A DNA stretch of 64,000 bases from Burkholderiales bacterium (GCA_027493935.1 JAOSJV010000011.1:652589-716588); one strand, 5' to 3'. Counted from the stretch's first letter, positions 41,457 to 51,084 are shown. Numbers and translations: made by a program. Notes: generated by a model from the letters alone, not told the origin.

Positions 41457-42335
41457 ATGCACGAGCGCAGCCTAGCGCACGTCTACGGCTGGCTGTTGCT
41501 GCTGCCGGCGGCGGTGCTGCTCGTCGCGTTCACGCACTACCCGACCGTCGCCACCGTCTGGCACAGCCTGTTCAGCACCGGCACGCGGCTGCGGCCCTCG
41601 GCGTTCGTCGGCCTGGAGAACTATCGCACGCTCGCCGGGGATCCGATCTTCTGGCAGGTGGTGCAGAACAACTTCTGGTTCGCCGCGGGGACGGTCCCGG
41701 CGAGCATCGCGCTCGCGATCGTGATGGCGCTGTGGGTGAACGGTCGCCTTCCCGGGCGCGCGCTCGCGCGCATGGCCTACTTCACGCCGACAGTGCTGCC
41801 GATGATCGCGGTAGCGAACATCTGGCTCTTCTTCTACACGCCCGAGATCGGTCTGCTGGACAAGATCGTCGGCGTTCTCGGTGGCGGCAGCCACAACTGG
41901 CTTGGCGACCCGTCGACCGTGCTCGCCTGCGTCATCGTCATGACGATCTGGAAGGAGGCCGGCTTCTTCATGATCTTCTATCTCGCGGCGCTGCAGTCGA
42001 TCTCGCCTGAGCTGCGGGAGGCGGCGACCGTCGAGGGCGCGTCGCGCTGGTATTACTTCCGGCGCATCGTCTTCCCGCTGCTGATGCCGACGACGCTCTT
42101 CGTGCTGATCAATGCGCTGATCAACGCCTTCAAGCTCGTCGACCACCTGTTCATTCTGACCAAGGGCGGGCCGGACAATGCGAGCAACCTGCTGCTCTAC
42201 TACATCTACGAGGCGGCGTTCAGCTTCCTAGACACCGCGTACGCCGCGACGCTCACGACGGTGCTGCTCGCTTTCCTCGCCGCGCTCGCGGTGAGCCAGT
42301 TCTTCCTGCTCGATCGGCGGATCCACTACCGATGA
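41457..42335 (+). CDS. ABC permease, UgpA/MalF type
   Basis: 292 residues, six spans. YGWLLLLPAAVLLVAFTHYP opens it, and the EAA loop that contacts the ATPase reads LREAATVEGASRWYYFRRIV. FTPTVLPMIAVANIWLFFYT is UgpA-like. The stop overlaps the next start (ATGA). Confidence 0.9.
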   Translation: MHERSLAHVYGWLLLLPAAVLLVAFTHYPTVATVWHSLFSTGTRLRPSAFVGLENYRTLAGDPIFWQVVQNNFWFAAGTVPASIALAIVMALWVNGRLPGRALARMAYFTPTVLPMIAVANIWLFFYTPEIGLLDKIVGVLGGGSHNWLGDPSTVLACVIVMTIWKEAGFFMIFYLAALQSISPELREAATVEGASRWYYFRRIVFPLLMPTTLFVLINALINAFKLVDHLFILTKGGPDNASNLLLYYIYEAAFSFLDTAYAATLTTVLLAFLAALAVSQFFLLDRRIHYR

Positions 42336-43157
42336 GCGCGACCGAGATCCGCCAGCTGGGGCGCGGGCTCCGAGATCACGGCGGCCTGGCTGCTCGCGGC
42401 GCTGTGGCTGGCTCCGCTGCTCTACGCGTTCTGGGCGGCGTTTCATCCGCCGCAGTTCGCCACCCGCTTCGATCCGTTCGCGCCGCTCACGCTCGCGAAC
42501 TTCACCCGCGCCTGGAGCGTCGCGCCGTTCGCGCGCTACTTCCTCAACACCTTCATGCTGGTGACGCTGATCCTTGCAGCGCAGTTCGTGCTGTGCACGC
42601 TGGCGGGGTTCGCCTTCGCGCGCTTCGCTTTCGCCGGCAGCAGTGTCGCGTTCGCGCTCGTGCTGGTGCAGCTCATGGTCATGCCCGAGGTGCTGATCGT
42701 CGAGAATTACCGCACCATGGCGCGCCTCGACCTGGTCGACTCCATCAGCGGGATCGGCATGCCGTACTTCGCGAGCGCATTCGGCATCTTCCTCCTGCGT
42801 CAGACCTTCAAGACCGTGCCGCGGGAGCTCGACGAGGCTGCGCGCGTCGAGGGATGCGGGATGCTCGGCGTGCTGTGGCGCGTGTACGTCCCGCTCGCCC
42901 GGCCGACGTACCTCGCCTACGGCCTCGTATCGGTGAGCTACCACTGGAACAACTTCCTCTGGCCGCTCGTGGTCACGAGCTCGGTCGAGACGCGTCCGCT
43001 CACCGTCGGGCTCGCGATCTTCGGCGCCCCCGAGTCCGGCGTCGACTGGGCGGTGATCTCCGCCGGGACCCTCATGGCGGTTGCCCCGCTGCTCGTCGCA
43101 TTCCTGCTGTTCCAGCGCCAGTTCGTCCAGTCGTTCATGCAGGCCGGCATCAAGTAG
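42332..43157 (+). CDS. ABC permease, UgpE/MalG type, one frameshift
   Basis: About 275 residues. ATG 42332 overlaps the preceding stop. One G too many near 42371 breaks the frame between QLGRG and SEITAAWLLAALWLAPLLYA. The EAA loop is LDEAARVEGCGMLGVLWRVY, and NNFLWPLVVTSSVETRPLTV is typical of the MalG side. It completes the importer with the preceding three genes. Confidence 0.87.
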
Positions 43158-43167
43158 CCCTTCTCTA

Positions 43168-43337
43168 CCCCTCCTCTCCGAGGAGGGGTGGCTGCGAAGC
43201 AGCCGGGGTGGTGTTCAGAGCGCAGGCAGCACCCGGGGTGGCTGCGAAGCAGCCGGGGTGGTGTTCCAGAGCGCAGGCAGCACCCGGGGTGGCTGCGAAG
43301 CAGCCGGGGGGGTTCCAAAGCGCAGGCAGAACTCGGG
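43168..43337. repeat. REP-like element in three tandem copies (51-bp unit)
   Basis: A leader CCCCTCCTCTCCGAGGAGG is followed by units at 43188-43237, 43238-43288 and 43289-43337. Each contains the hairpin GGCTGCGAAGCAGCC and the tail AGAGCGCAGGCAGCACCCGG. Copies 1 and 2 are almost identical; copy 3 has several changes. It lies between convergent genes and may stop transcription from both sides. Confidence 0.8.
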
Positions 43338-43358
43338 CGCGGCTCGCGCGGAGCGCTT

Positions 43359-45125
43359 TCACGCCTTGTGCGGCAGCCGCAGCCCGATGCGGCGCACTTC
43401 CGGCCCCTCCATCGCCGCGACGGTCAACATGAGCCCCGCGCAGGCGACCGCGTCGCCCTCGACCGGCCGGCGCGGCGGCAGGGTGCGCAGAAGGTCGCCG
43501 AGCGTCGCGCCGGCAGGCACGCCGGCTGGCAGGGACGCGCCATAGTGCGCGAGCACTTCAGCGGCTGGGGCATCCGCGTCGAACAGGAACTCGCCGAAGG
43601 TGCGATGCCGTGCGACCGTCGCGGCCTCGGCGTCGGCGAGAAAGAGATCGTCGAGCTGAGGCACCGCGGCCGCCGGCGCGATGATCGCCACGATGTCGCC
43701 GACAGCGAGCGCACCGGTCTCGGCCGGTGCGAGCGGCTCGCCGTCGCGCATCACCGATACGGCCCGCGCGCGCGCCGGCAGCGCGACCTCGGAGAGCGGC
43801 GTGCCCACGAGCGCCGAGCCCGTCTCGATCGCGAACTCGACGAGCTCGTACCCGCCGGCGCCGCCGGTGAGCTGCACGCGCGCTTTGGGGTCGGCGCGCA
43901 GCGGGAGTGTCACGCCGAGGGCGCGCGCGGCAACGCCGACGGTAGTGCCCTGTGCAAGCAGCGAGGCGAGCACCACGACGAACGCCACGTCGAACAGGAG
44001 CTTCGCCTCCGGCACGCCGGAGAAGAGCGGGAACATCGCCAGCACGATCGGCACCGCGCCGCGCAAGCCCACCCACGCCACGTACCACGTCTCTCGGGCG
44101 CGGAAGCGGAACGGCGCGAGGCATGCCCAGACGGCGACCGGACGTGCGACGAACATCAGGAACGCGGCAACGCCGAGTGCCGGAGCGATGACCCGCACGA
44201 GCTCGTGCGGCGTCACGAGCAGACCGAGCAGCAGGAACATCGCCGACTGGGCGAGCCAGGCCATGCCGTCCATGGCGCGCATCACGTCGTCGCTAACCGG
44301 CCTGCGCGCGTTGCCGACCAGCACGCCGACGAGGTACACCGCGAGGAAGCCGCTGCCGCCTGCGGCGTTGGTGAGCGCGAAGACCGATACGCCGCTCGCG
44401 GTGAGAAGCAGCGCGTCGAGCCCCGCGCCGATCCGCAGGCGCGGCAGCGCGCGGCTTGCCGTCCAGCCGAAGCCCAATCCGGCCGCCGTGCCGATGCCGA
44501 ACTGCTGGACGAGATCCGCCCCGAGCCGCGCCAGCGGTAGTCCGCCGGGCGCGAGCGCAACTTCGATCAGCGCGACGGTGAGGAAAACCGCCATCGGATC
44601 GTTGATGCCCGACTCGGCCTCGAGGGTCGCCGCGACGCGGTCGCTCACCCGCACGCCCGCGGACTTGAGCATCGCAAAAACCGCCGCCGCGTCGGTCGAC
44701 CCGACAATGGCGCCGAGCAGCACCGCCACCCGCCAGTCGAGACCGAAGGTCCACGCGGCGCATGCCCCGACCAGCGCCGCGGTCATCGCTACGCCGGCGC
44801 TCGCGAGCACGAGCGCCGGGCGCAGCGCGACGCGGAAGATCGCGTATTGGGTACGCATTCCGCCGTCAAGCAGGATCACGGCGAGCGCGAGGTTGCCGAC
44901 GAGGAACGATAGCCCGTGATCATCGAAGGCGATGCCGCCGAGCCCGTCCTCCCCGGCGAGCATGCCGACGAGCAGGAAGACGAGCAACAGGGGCAGGCCC
45001 ATGCGCGCCGATAGCGCGCCGAGCAGAAGCGCCGCGAGCAGGATCAGCGCGCCGGCGAGCAGGATCTGGTTGAGGGCGTCCACGGGGCAGGTTCGGAACC
45101 GTAACGCCGAAGCCGGCGATGGCAT
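43359..45125 (-). CDS. CPA1-type K+/H+ or Na+/H+ antiporter with TrkA-C domain (NhaP2/CvrA-like)
   Basis: 588 residues, intact. Twelve or more spans with antiporter marks: LVGMLAGEDGLGGIAFDD, LLGAIVGSTDAAAVFAML, ESGINDPMAVFLTVAL (the Asp of the ND pair carries the proton) and VGLRGAVPIVLAMFP. A soluble TrkA-C-like region follows (about residues 405-490: LVGTPLSEVALPARA, LAVGDIVAIIAPA) and a short third domain. Exports potassium or sodium in exchange for protons. ATG 45125 has no clear ribosome site; GTG 45083 just before the first span is an equally good start. Confidence 0.87.
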   Translation of the reverse strand: MPSPASALRFRTCPVDALNQILLAGALILLAALLLGALSARMGLPLLLVFLLVGMLAGEDGLGGIAFDDHGLSFLVGNLALAVILLDGGMRTQYAIFRVALRPALVLASAGVAMTAALVGACAAWTFGLDWRVAVLLGAIVGSTDAAAVFAMLKSAGVRVSDRVAATLEAESGINDPMAVFLTVALIEVALAPGGLPLARLGADLVQQFGIGTAAGLGFGWTASRALPRLRIGAGLDALLLTASGVSVFALTNAAGGSGFLAVYLVGVLVGNARRPVSDDVMRAMDGMAWLAQSAMFLLLGLLVTPHELVRVIAPALGVAAFLMFVARPVAVWACLAPFRFRARETWYVAWVGLRGAVPIVLAMFPLFSGVPEAKLLFDVAFVVVLASLLAQGTTVGVAARALGVTLPLRADPKARVQLTGGAGGYELVEFAIETGSALVGTPLSEVALPARARAVSVMRDGEPLAPAETGALAVGDIVAIIAPAAAVPQLDDLFLADAEAATVARHRTFGEFLFDADAPAAEVLAHYGASLPAGVPAGATLGDLLRTLPPRRPVEGDAVACAGLMLTVAAMEGPEVRRIGLRLPHKA

Positions 45126-45276
45126 CGACGCGGTCCAGACCCGAGATTACTCGACCCCCGCCGCACGGGCAGGGTCCTGCGTGCTCGCGGCGCGCCCCTC
45201 CCGCCCGATGCCCTGCTCGCAGTACACTTACCGGTCCTGAGCGCCGCCCCGCCCGGCGCGCCCAGGGGGACGCACG

Positions 45277-48200
45277 ATGACCGACCTCTCCGTCAGCCGC
45301 GAGCTCACCGCCTACAAGGCGAGGCACAAGGTCCGCTTCGTGACCGCGGCGTCGCTGTTTGACGGGCACGACGCCTCGATCAACATCATGCGGCGCATCC
45401 TGCAGGCGTCCGGCTGCGAGGTGATCCACCTCGGCCACAACCGCTCGGTCGAGGAGGTGGTGGTCGCGGCGCTGCACGAGGACGCGCAGGGGATCGCGGT
45501 CTCCTCCTACCAGGGCGGCCACGTCGAGTACTTCAAGTACATGCTCGATTGCCTGCGCGAGCGCGGCGGCGAGAACATCAAGGTGTTCGGCGGCGGCGGC
45601 GGCGTGATCGTCCCGGCGGAGGTGAAGGAGCTCGAGGACTACGGCGTCGCGCGCATCTACTCGCCCGAGGACGGCCACCGGCTCGGCCTGCAGGGCATGA
45701 TCAACGACATGGTCCGGCGCTGCGACGAGGATCTCGCGGCCCATGCGCCGAAGGATGTGGCGGCCGTCAAGGCCGGCGACCGCCGCGCGCTCGCGCGCCT
45801 GATCACCGCGCTCGAGGCGGGCGCCGCAGGCAGGAAGCTCGTCGAGGCGCTTGCGCGCGAGGCCGATAGCGCGCGGATCCCGGTGCTCGGCATCACCGGC
45901 ACCGGCGGCGCCGGCAAGAGCTCGCTCACCGACGAGCTCGTGCGCCGCTTCCGGCTCGACCAGGACGACCGGATGAGAATCGCGGTCATCTCGATCGACC
46001 CGTCGCGCAAGAAGACCGGCGGCGCGCTGCTCGGCGACCGCATCCGGATGAACGCGATCTACACGGGGGAAGGGAAGGGGTCCCCCGTCGAGCCCTCTGG
46101 GGAAGGGAAGGGGTCCCCCGTCGAGCCCTCTGGGGAAGGGAAGGGCGCGCGCGGCGAGCGCGCGCCGGAGATCTTCATGCGCTCGATGGCGACGCGCGAG
46201 GCTTCGGGCGAGATCTCCAAGGCCCCTGCCCGAGGCGATCGCCGCGTGCAAGGTGGCCGGCTTCGACGTGATCGTCGTCGAGACCTCGGGCATCGGCCAG
46301 GGCGACGCCGCGATCGTGCCGCACGTCGACGTTTCGCTCTACGTGATGACGCCCGAGTTCGGCGCCGCGAGCCAGCTCGAGAAGATCGACATGCTCGACT
46401 TCGCCGACTTCGTCGCGATCAACAAGTTCGATCGCAAGGGCGCCGAGGACGCGCTGCGCGACGTGCGCAAGCAGTACCAGAGGAACCGCCAGCTGTTCTC
46501 GGCGAAGCCCGAGGACATGCCGGTGTACGGCACCCAGGCGAGCCGATTCAACGACGACGGCGTCACCGCACTCTACCAGGCGCTCGCGCCCAAGCTCGCC
46601 GAGCACGGCCTCGAGCTCGTGCCCGGCAAGCTGCCGAAGGTGCCGCACAAGGCGTCCACCAGCAAGCAGTCGATCGTCCCGCCGGGCCGCGTGCGCTACC
46701 TCGCCGAGATCGCCGAGGCCGTGCGCGGCTACAAGCGGCACGCCGCCGAGCAAGCCGGCATCGCCCGCGAGCGCCAGGCGCTCGCGACCGCGAATCGCCT
46801 GCTCGTCGAGGCTTCTGCCGCTCGCGAGAGGAGGGTGCCGGCGACGCCGGCGGGGGTCTCGACCGCGCTCGACTCCCTGATCGCCGCCCGCGAGGCGCAA
46901 CTCGACGACCGCTCGAAGAAGCTGCTCGCGATGTGGCCCGACATGCGGAAGGCCTACGCGGGCGACGATTACGTCGTGAAGATCCGCGGCCGCGAAGTGC
47001 GCTGAAGCTCGTGCACGAGACGCTCGCGGGCACCAAGATCCGCAAGGTGGTGCTGCCGCGCTACGAGGACGACGGCGAGCTTCTCAAGTGGCTGATGCTG
47101 GAGAACGTTCCGGGCTCGTTTCCCTTCACTGCCGGCGTGTTCGCCTTCAAGCGCGAGAACGAGGATCCGACCCGGATGTTCGCCGGCGAGGGCGACCCGT
47201 TACGCACCAATCGGCGCTTCCACCTGCTCTCGAAGGACATGCCGGCGAAGCGGCTCTCGATCGCGTTCGACTCGGTGTCGCTGTATGGCTTCGATCCCGA
47301 CGAGCGCCCCGACATCTACGGCAAGGTCGGCAATTCCGGCGTGTCGATCGCTACGCTCGACGACATGAAGTCGGTCCTCGAAGGGTTCGACCTGTGCGCG
47401 CCGAACACCAGCGTGTCGATGACGATCAACGGCCCGGCGCCGACGATGCTCGCGATGTTCTTCAACGCGGCGGTCGACCAGCAGGTGGACAGGTTCCGGT
47501 CCGACAACGGCCGCGACCCGACCGAGGACGAGCTGGAGAAGATCCGCGCCTGGACGGTGGCGACCGTGCGCGGCACCGTGCAGGCCGACATCCTGAAGGA
47601 GGACCAGGGCCAGAACACCTGCATCTTCTCCACCGAGTTCAGCCTCAAGGTGATGGGCGACATCCAGGAGTACTTCATCCACCACGGAGTCAAGAACTAC
47701 TACTCGGTGTCGATCTCGGGCTACCACATTGCCGAAGCCGGCGCAAACCCGATCAGCCAGCTCGCCTTCACGCTCGCCAACGGCTTCACCTACGTGGAAA
47801 CCTATCTCGCGCGCGGCATGCACGTCGACGATTTCGCGCCGAACCTGTCGTTCTTCTTCAGCTACGGTATGGACCCGGAGTACTCGGTGCTGGGGCGCGT
47901 GGCGCGGCGCATCTGGGCGGTGGCGATGAAGCAGCGCTACGGGGCGAACGAGCGCAGCCAGAAGCTGAAGTTCCACTCGCAGACGAGCGGGCGCTCCTTG
48001 CACGCGCAGGAGATCGCCTTCAACGACATCCGCACCACGTTGCAGGCGCTCGTCTCGATCTACGACAACACCAATTCGCTGCACACCAACGCCTACGACG
48101 AGGCGATCACCACGCCCACCGAGGAGAGCGTGCGCCGGGCGATGGCGATCCAGCTCATCATCAACCGCGAGTGGGGGCTCGCCAAGAACGAGAACCCCAA

Positions 48201-48671
48201 CCAGGGGAGCTTCGTCATCGAGGAGCTCACCGAGCTCGTCGAGGAGGCGGTGCTACGCGAGTTCGAGGCGATCGCCGAGCGCGGCGGGGTGCTCGGCGCC
48301 ATGGAAACGGGCTACCAGCGCGGCAAGATCCAGGAGGAGTCGCTCCACTACGAGGCGAGGAAGCACGACGGCTCCTATCCGATCGTCGGCGTGAACACTT
48401 TCCGCAACCCGCACGGCGACCCGATCCCGGAGACACTCGAGCTCATTCGCTCGACCGAGGAGGAGAAGCGCTCGCAGCTCGAGCGGCTGCGGGATTTCCA
48501 GCGGCGGCACGCCAGGCGGGCGCCGGCGATGCTCGCGCGCCTGCAGGACGCGGTGATCCGCAACGAGAACGTCTTCGCGGTGCTGATGGAGGCGGTGCGC
48601 GTGTGCTCGCTCGGGCAGATCACCCAAGCGCGCTGTTCGAGGTGGGCGGGCAGTACCGGCGCAGCATGTAG
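45277..48671 (+). CDS. icmF: Fused isobutyryl-CoA mutase (IcmF), three frameshifts and in-frame repeat insertions
   Basis: About 1130 residues after correction. Order: B12-binding domain with SLFDGHDASINIM (His31 is the lower cobalt ligand); MeaI-type GTPase chaperone with GITGTGGAGKSSLTDEL and VETSGIGQGDAAI; linker; mutase barrel with LENVPGSFPFTAGVFAFKRE, GKVGNSGVSIATLDDMK and NTSVSMTINGPAPTMLAMFF. This order (B12-GTPase-mutase in one chain) is IcmF rather than methylmalonyl-CoA mutase. It interconverts isobutyryl- and butyryl-CoA (or pivalyl-type substrates). Indels: one C extra near 46227, one C missing near 47005, and a CG pair extra near 48633, after which the normal end LFEVGGQYRRSM is read to 48671. 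Two repeat insertions are described separately. Confidence 0.9.
46066..46145. repeat. 33-bp tandem repeat inserted in frame in the icmF GTPase domain
   Basis: Units 46066-46098 and 46099-46131 are identical, with a third partial to 46145. They encode GEGKGSPVEPS twice and then GEGKGARGERAP between NAIYT and EIFMRSMATREA, where IcmF and MeaB proteins normally have only a few residues. The DNA (GGGGAAGGGAAGGGG then TCCCCCGTCGAGCCC) is self-complementary in part and resembles the hairpin at 38851. It adds about 30 residues near the switch region. Confidence 0.8.
46829..46860. repeat. Short REP-like insertion in the icmF linker
   Basis: GGTGCCGGCGACGCCGGCGG followed by GGGTC matches the second half of the intergenic element at 27528-27641. 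In frame it adds RRVPATPAGVS to the GTPase-mutase linker, before TALDSLIAAREAQLD. Confidence 0.5.
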
Positions 48672-48953
48672 TGTGACGCTGGGGAGGGAGTCCCTCGCCC
48701 CCGCACCCCCCGCCCCGTGAGGTGTTCACGGCGGGCGCGGAATCGCGCGCGGCGGCCGTGTTCTGTTAGCACACGCAAGCAGCGCCGAGACTCAGGCGAT
48801 CTTGCTCAACGCCCTTGCTGTGCCGGCCGTTGACCCGGGTTCGCATTGTTCGGCGCGTGCGATGCCGCAGTACCGCGCGTTGGCGGTTCGCGCGTTTGCC
48901 TCCGGATGGGACTGGAGCGCAAAGCCGCATTGCGCGCCGCGCCGGCGCATCCG
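48672..48953. other. Non-coding stretch between icmF and IS91-type remnant
   Basis: Begins with a GC-rich stretch (GGGGAGGGAGTCCCTCGCCC) of the REP type. No gene is supported. The left end (terIS) of the IS91-type element should lie here, but I cannot place it. Confidence 0.4.
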
Positions 48954-49406
48954 ATGCGCTACGAGCGGCGGCGCCCGGAGCACACGATTCTGCATGGCCT
49001 GGTGCGGGAACATCTCGCGACGTTTCTCGCTCAAGTCGAAGCGAGAACGGGCACGGGCCTGCCCGGGTTCATCAAGGACGAGTGCGCACACGAGAAGTTT
49101 GTCGCGTTCTCGTGCAAGCGACGGGGATTCTGCCCCTCGTGCGGCGCGCGGCGCATGGTCGAGAGCGCCGCGCACCTGGTCGACGAGGTCATCCCGTGTG
49201 TGCCGGTGCGCCAATGGGTGCTGTCGTTTCCGATCGGGCTTCGCATCCTGTTTGCCGCACAGCCCGAGCTGCTCACCCCGGTGCTGTGCGCATCGTCCAC
49301 CGCGTCATCGCGAGGTTTCTGCTCAGGCAGGCAGGCCTGAGACGCGCCGCCGCCGACACCGGCGCGGTCACCCTGATCCAGCGATTCGGCTCGGCGGCCA
49401 ACTTGG
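48954..49406 (+). pseudogene. IS91/ISCR-family transposase, 5' part, decayed
   Basis: MRYERRRPEHTILHGLVREH begins an IS91-type Y2 transposase. The zinc-binding CKRRGFCPSCGARRM, the VPVRQWVLSFPIGLRILFAA segment and, after a 2-base frameshift near 49290, VIARFLLRQAGLRRAAADTG are typical. About 22 residues are missing between FIKDE and CAHEKFVAF, and coding stops at GSAANL, where the sequence jumps to the element's right end. The catalytic tyrosine region is gone, so it cannot transpose by itself. Confidence 0.8.
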
Positions 49407-49523
49407 CGGGGAATCTTCGCCAAACAGCTCACGATGGACCGCGCTGGACTGCTTCTGCACTTCTTCTCGGCACGACGATACCGTCGCGCATCAGGAAAAG
49501 GTGGGGTTGAATTTCCTATACGC
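49407..49523 (+). mobile_element. Right end (oriIS-like) of IS91-type element, copy 1
   Basis: 117 bp that are nearly identical to the ends of copies 2 and 3 and finish with GGTTGAATTTCCTATACGC (49505-49523), close to the TTGAACTTCCTATAC core I recall for IS91/ISCR oriIS sequences. Directly after it come codons CAG TAC CGC CGC TCG ATG TAG (QYRRSM and stop), the same ending as IcmF but with different codons. Confidence 0.65.
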
Positions 49524-49846
49524 CCAGTACCGCCGCTCGATGTAGAGCGGCGGGGCCCGCCCATCCTCGCGCAATCGGGGATCTCGTCCAGACGGTGGGG
49601 GCTCGCCGGTACCATCGCTTGATGTGAGCGCGTCGAAGGGCCGCGCACTGCCATGCCCGCAAGCGCCGCGGGCACGAAGGATGCGTGCCCCCCCCCGCGG
49701 CCGGCGACGCGCGCAGGTTGATGACTTGTCCCAGCGCCGCGAGCGATCCGCGGAAGACGTCGATCACGACGGCCAACGCTTCGCCCGGGGGAGGGCGGCC
49801 GCCCCGGGTGCCTCGGTGCAGGCTCGAGATCACGCGGTGCAGCGGC
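49524..49846. other. Intergenic stretch before ccdAB
   Basis: About 320 bp after the IS end. Apart from the seven IcmF-like terminal codons at its start, no gene with start signals is supported; a minus-strand frame with GEALAVVIDVFRGSLAALGQ could be a gene fragment but is not recognised. Confidence 0.35.
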
Positions 49847-49882
49847 TTGATCGCGCAAGCTGCTGCGCATATACTATGCGCA
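49847..49882 (+). promoter_or_regulatory. ccdAB promoter with overlapping palindromic operator
   Basis: TTGATC (49847-49852) and TATACT (49870-49875) are 17 bp apart, a good sigma-70 promoter. The -10 sits inside TGCGCATATACTATGCGCA (49864-49882), a perfect 8-bp inverted repeat with a 3-base centre, 22 bp before the antitoxin ATG. CcdA-type antitoxins autoregulate through such sites. Confidence 0.75.
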
Positions 49883-49904
49883 TGAAAATGCGCACGTCGC
49901 ATGC

Positions 49905-50153
49905 ATGACCGCGCGGACCGCTACGGGCCGCCGGCGCAAGCGGTCCGCCAATCTGAGCGTCGACGAGGCGCTGCTCGCGCGCGCCCGGCAACTCGGCCTG
50001 AACCTCTCGCAGGTGCTCGAAACGGGTCTCGCCGAGGCCGTCCGCCGGCATGAGCGCGAGCAATGGCTACGGCGGAACCGCGCCGCGCTCGACGCCTACA
50101 ACGAGCACCTCGACAAGCACGGCGTGTTCAGCGACGACCTGCGCTCGTTCTGA
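49905..50153 (+). CDS. ccdA: CcdA-type antitoxin
   Basis: 82 residues. The basic N-terminus TARTATGRRRKRSANLSVDE forms the ribbon-helix-helix DNA-binding part (LARARQLGLNLSQVLETGL), and the C-terminal REQWLRRNRAALDAYNEHL then DKHGVFSDDLRSF is the toxin-binding tail, closely like F-plasmid CcdA. It overlaps the toxin gene by one base and follows its own palindromic operator. The N-terminus has an extra Arg-rich lead compared with plasmid CcdA. Confidence 0.88.
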   Translation: MTARTATGRRRKRSANLSVDEALLARARQLGLNLSQVLETGLAEAVRRHEREQWLRRNRAALDAYNEHLDKHGVFSDDLRSF

Positions 50154-50470
50154 TGGCGCAGTTCGACGTCTACCGCAACCCCAATCCAGCGAGCCGAGCG
50201 CGCATTCCGTACCTGCTCGACGTGCAGTCGGACCTGCTCGAGCCGCTCGCGACCCGCATCGTCGTGCCGCTGTGCAAGCCCGAAGTGCTCGGCGGCAAGC
50301 CGGCCGATCGACTCAATCCCGCGTTGGTGATCGAGGGCCGGAAGGTGCATATGCTCACACCCGAGCTCGCCGGCGTGTCGCGCCGGGTTCTAGGCGAGCG
50401 GGTGGCAAACCTCGCGGCAGAGCGACCGACGATCGTCGCAGCCATTGACCTCGCGATCACGGGAATATGA
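50153..50470 (+). CDS. ccdB: CcdB-type toxin (DNA gyrase poison)
   Basis: 105 residues against 101 in F-plasmid CcdB. MAQFDVYRNPNPASRARIPY then LLDVQSDLLEPLATRIVVPL matches the fold, and the protein ends AITGI. In plasmid CcdB the last three residues Trp-Gly-Ile are needed to poison GyrA; here Trp is replaced by Thr, which may weaken activity. ATG overlaps the antitoxin stop (TGATG). Confidence 0.88.
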   Translation: MAQFDVYRNPNPASRARIPYLLDVQSDLLEPLATRIVVPLCKPEVLGGKPADRLNPALVIEGRKVHMLTPELAGVSRRVLGERVANLAAERPTIVAAIDLAITGI

Positions 50471-50607
50471 ATACCTCGAAGTCGAGGGGCAGCTGCAGTG
50501 CATCGACGCCGCGCCCTTCAGGGCGAGCAGTTCGTGCCCGTGGGGGAAGCCTTCGAGGTGAGCGGCTAGCGAGCGCACGGCGCGGTGCAGGGCGTCGGTG
50601 TAGCCAT

Positions 50608-50820
50608 GCAGCGCCTGGGTTTAGCTTCGGTGATCGCTGCCAAGCCGTGCCGGGAGCGCGACTTGGTGTTGGCCATGGTGGCGGCCCGCGAGGTGGCGCC
50701 GCATACGAAGCTGGCCGAACCCCCGGCGCCGGGCCCGACGCGCCCACCTTCGATCTGGTCACAACGCCCAGCGCCCCGCAGCGCCGCGCGCTGGCGCTGA
50801 TCGAGCAGATTCGGCCGTGA
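50608..50820 (+). pseudogene. IS1634-like transposase remnant with internal deletion
   Basis: MQRLGLASVIAAKPCRERDL then VLAMVAAREVAPHTKLA matches the N-terminal region of IS1634-type transposases. It is followed almost at once, in another frame, by TFDLVTTPSAPQRRALALIE and QIRP with a stop at 50820, like the C-terminal end of the same family. More than 400 residues between them are missing. The non-coding tail continues to about 51000. From 50607 back to 50457 the minus strand reads HLEGFPHGHELLAL and ends FEVFIFP, possibly the tail of another broken gene. Confidence 0.55.
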
Positions 50821-51084
50821 ACAGAACCCGCAACCCCGAAATCAACCCAAGTCCTTGACGCACCAGGCAAACTCGCAAGGCGCATGTCGGAACTTCGGGC
50901 TAGTCGAGAAGCGGTCGATGGGAACGATGATCGACCGCGCCAGCGGCGCGAAGACGATCATCCTCAGCCGCGAGTGGTGTCACCTTTTCAGCATAACCGA
51001 ACCGGTTTTTTGGGGCCGCCAACCCGGAGTGGCGAGGCCCGCCTGTCCCCGCGCAAGCGGGGGCCTCGCGGAACTCCTCGAGTC
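50821..51084. other. Non-coding tail of IS1634-like remnant and small hairpin
   Basis: No gene seen. Includes CCCCGCGCAAGCGGGGG (about 51046-51062), a stable stem-loop of the common CCCGCxxAAGCGGG type, just before the second IS91-type fragment. Confidence 0.4.

Noticed and set aside
43188..43337. CRISPR array from regularly spaced repeats
   Set aside because: The 51-bp units are contiguous without unique spacers and there are no cas genes.
49524..49544. QYRRSM-stop as proof of a second icmF gene
   Set aside because: Only seven codons, synonymous but different from icmF; suggestive, mentioned in the IS91 finding, but not enough for a feature.
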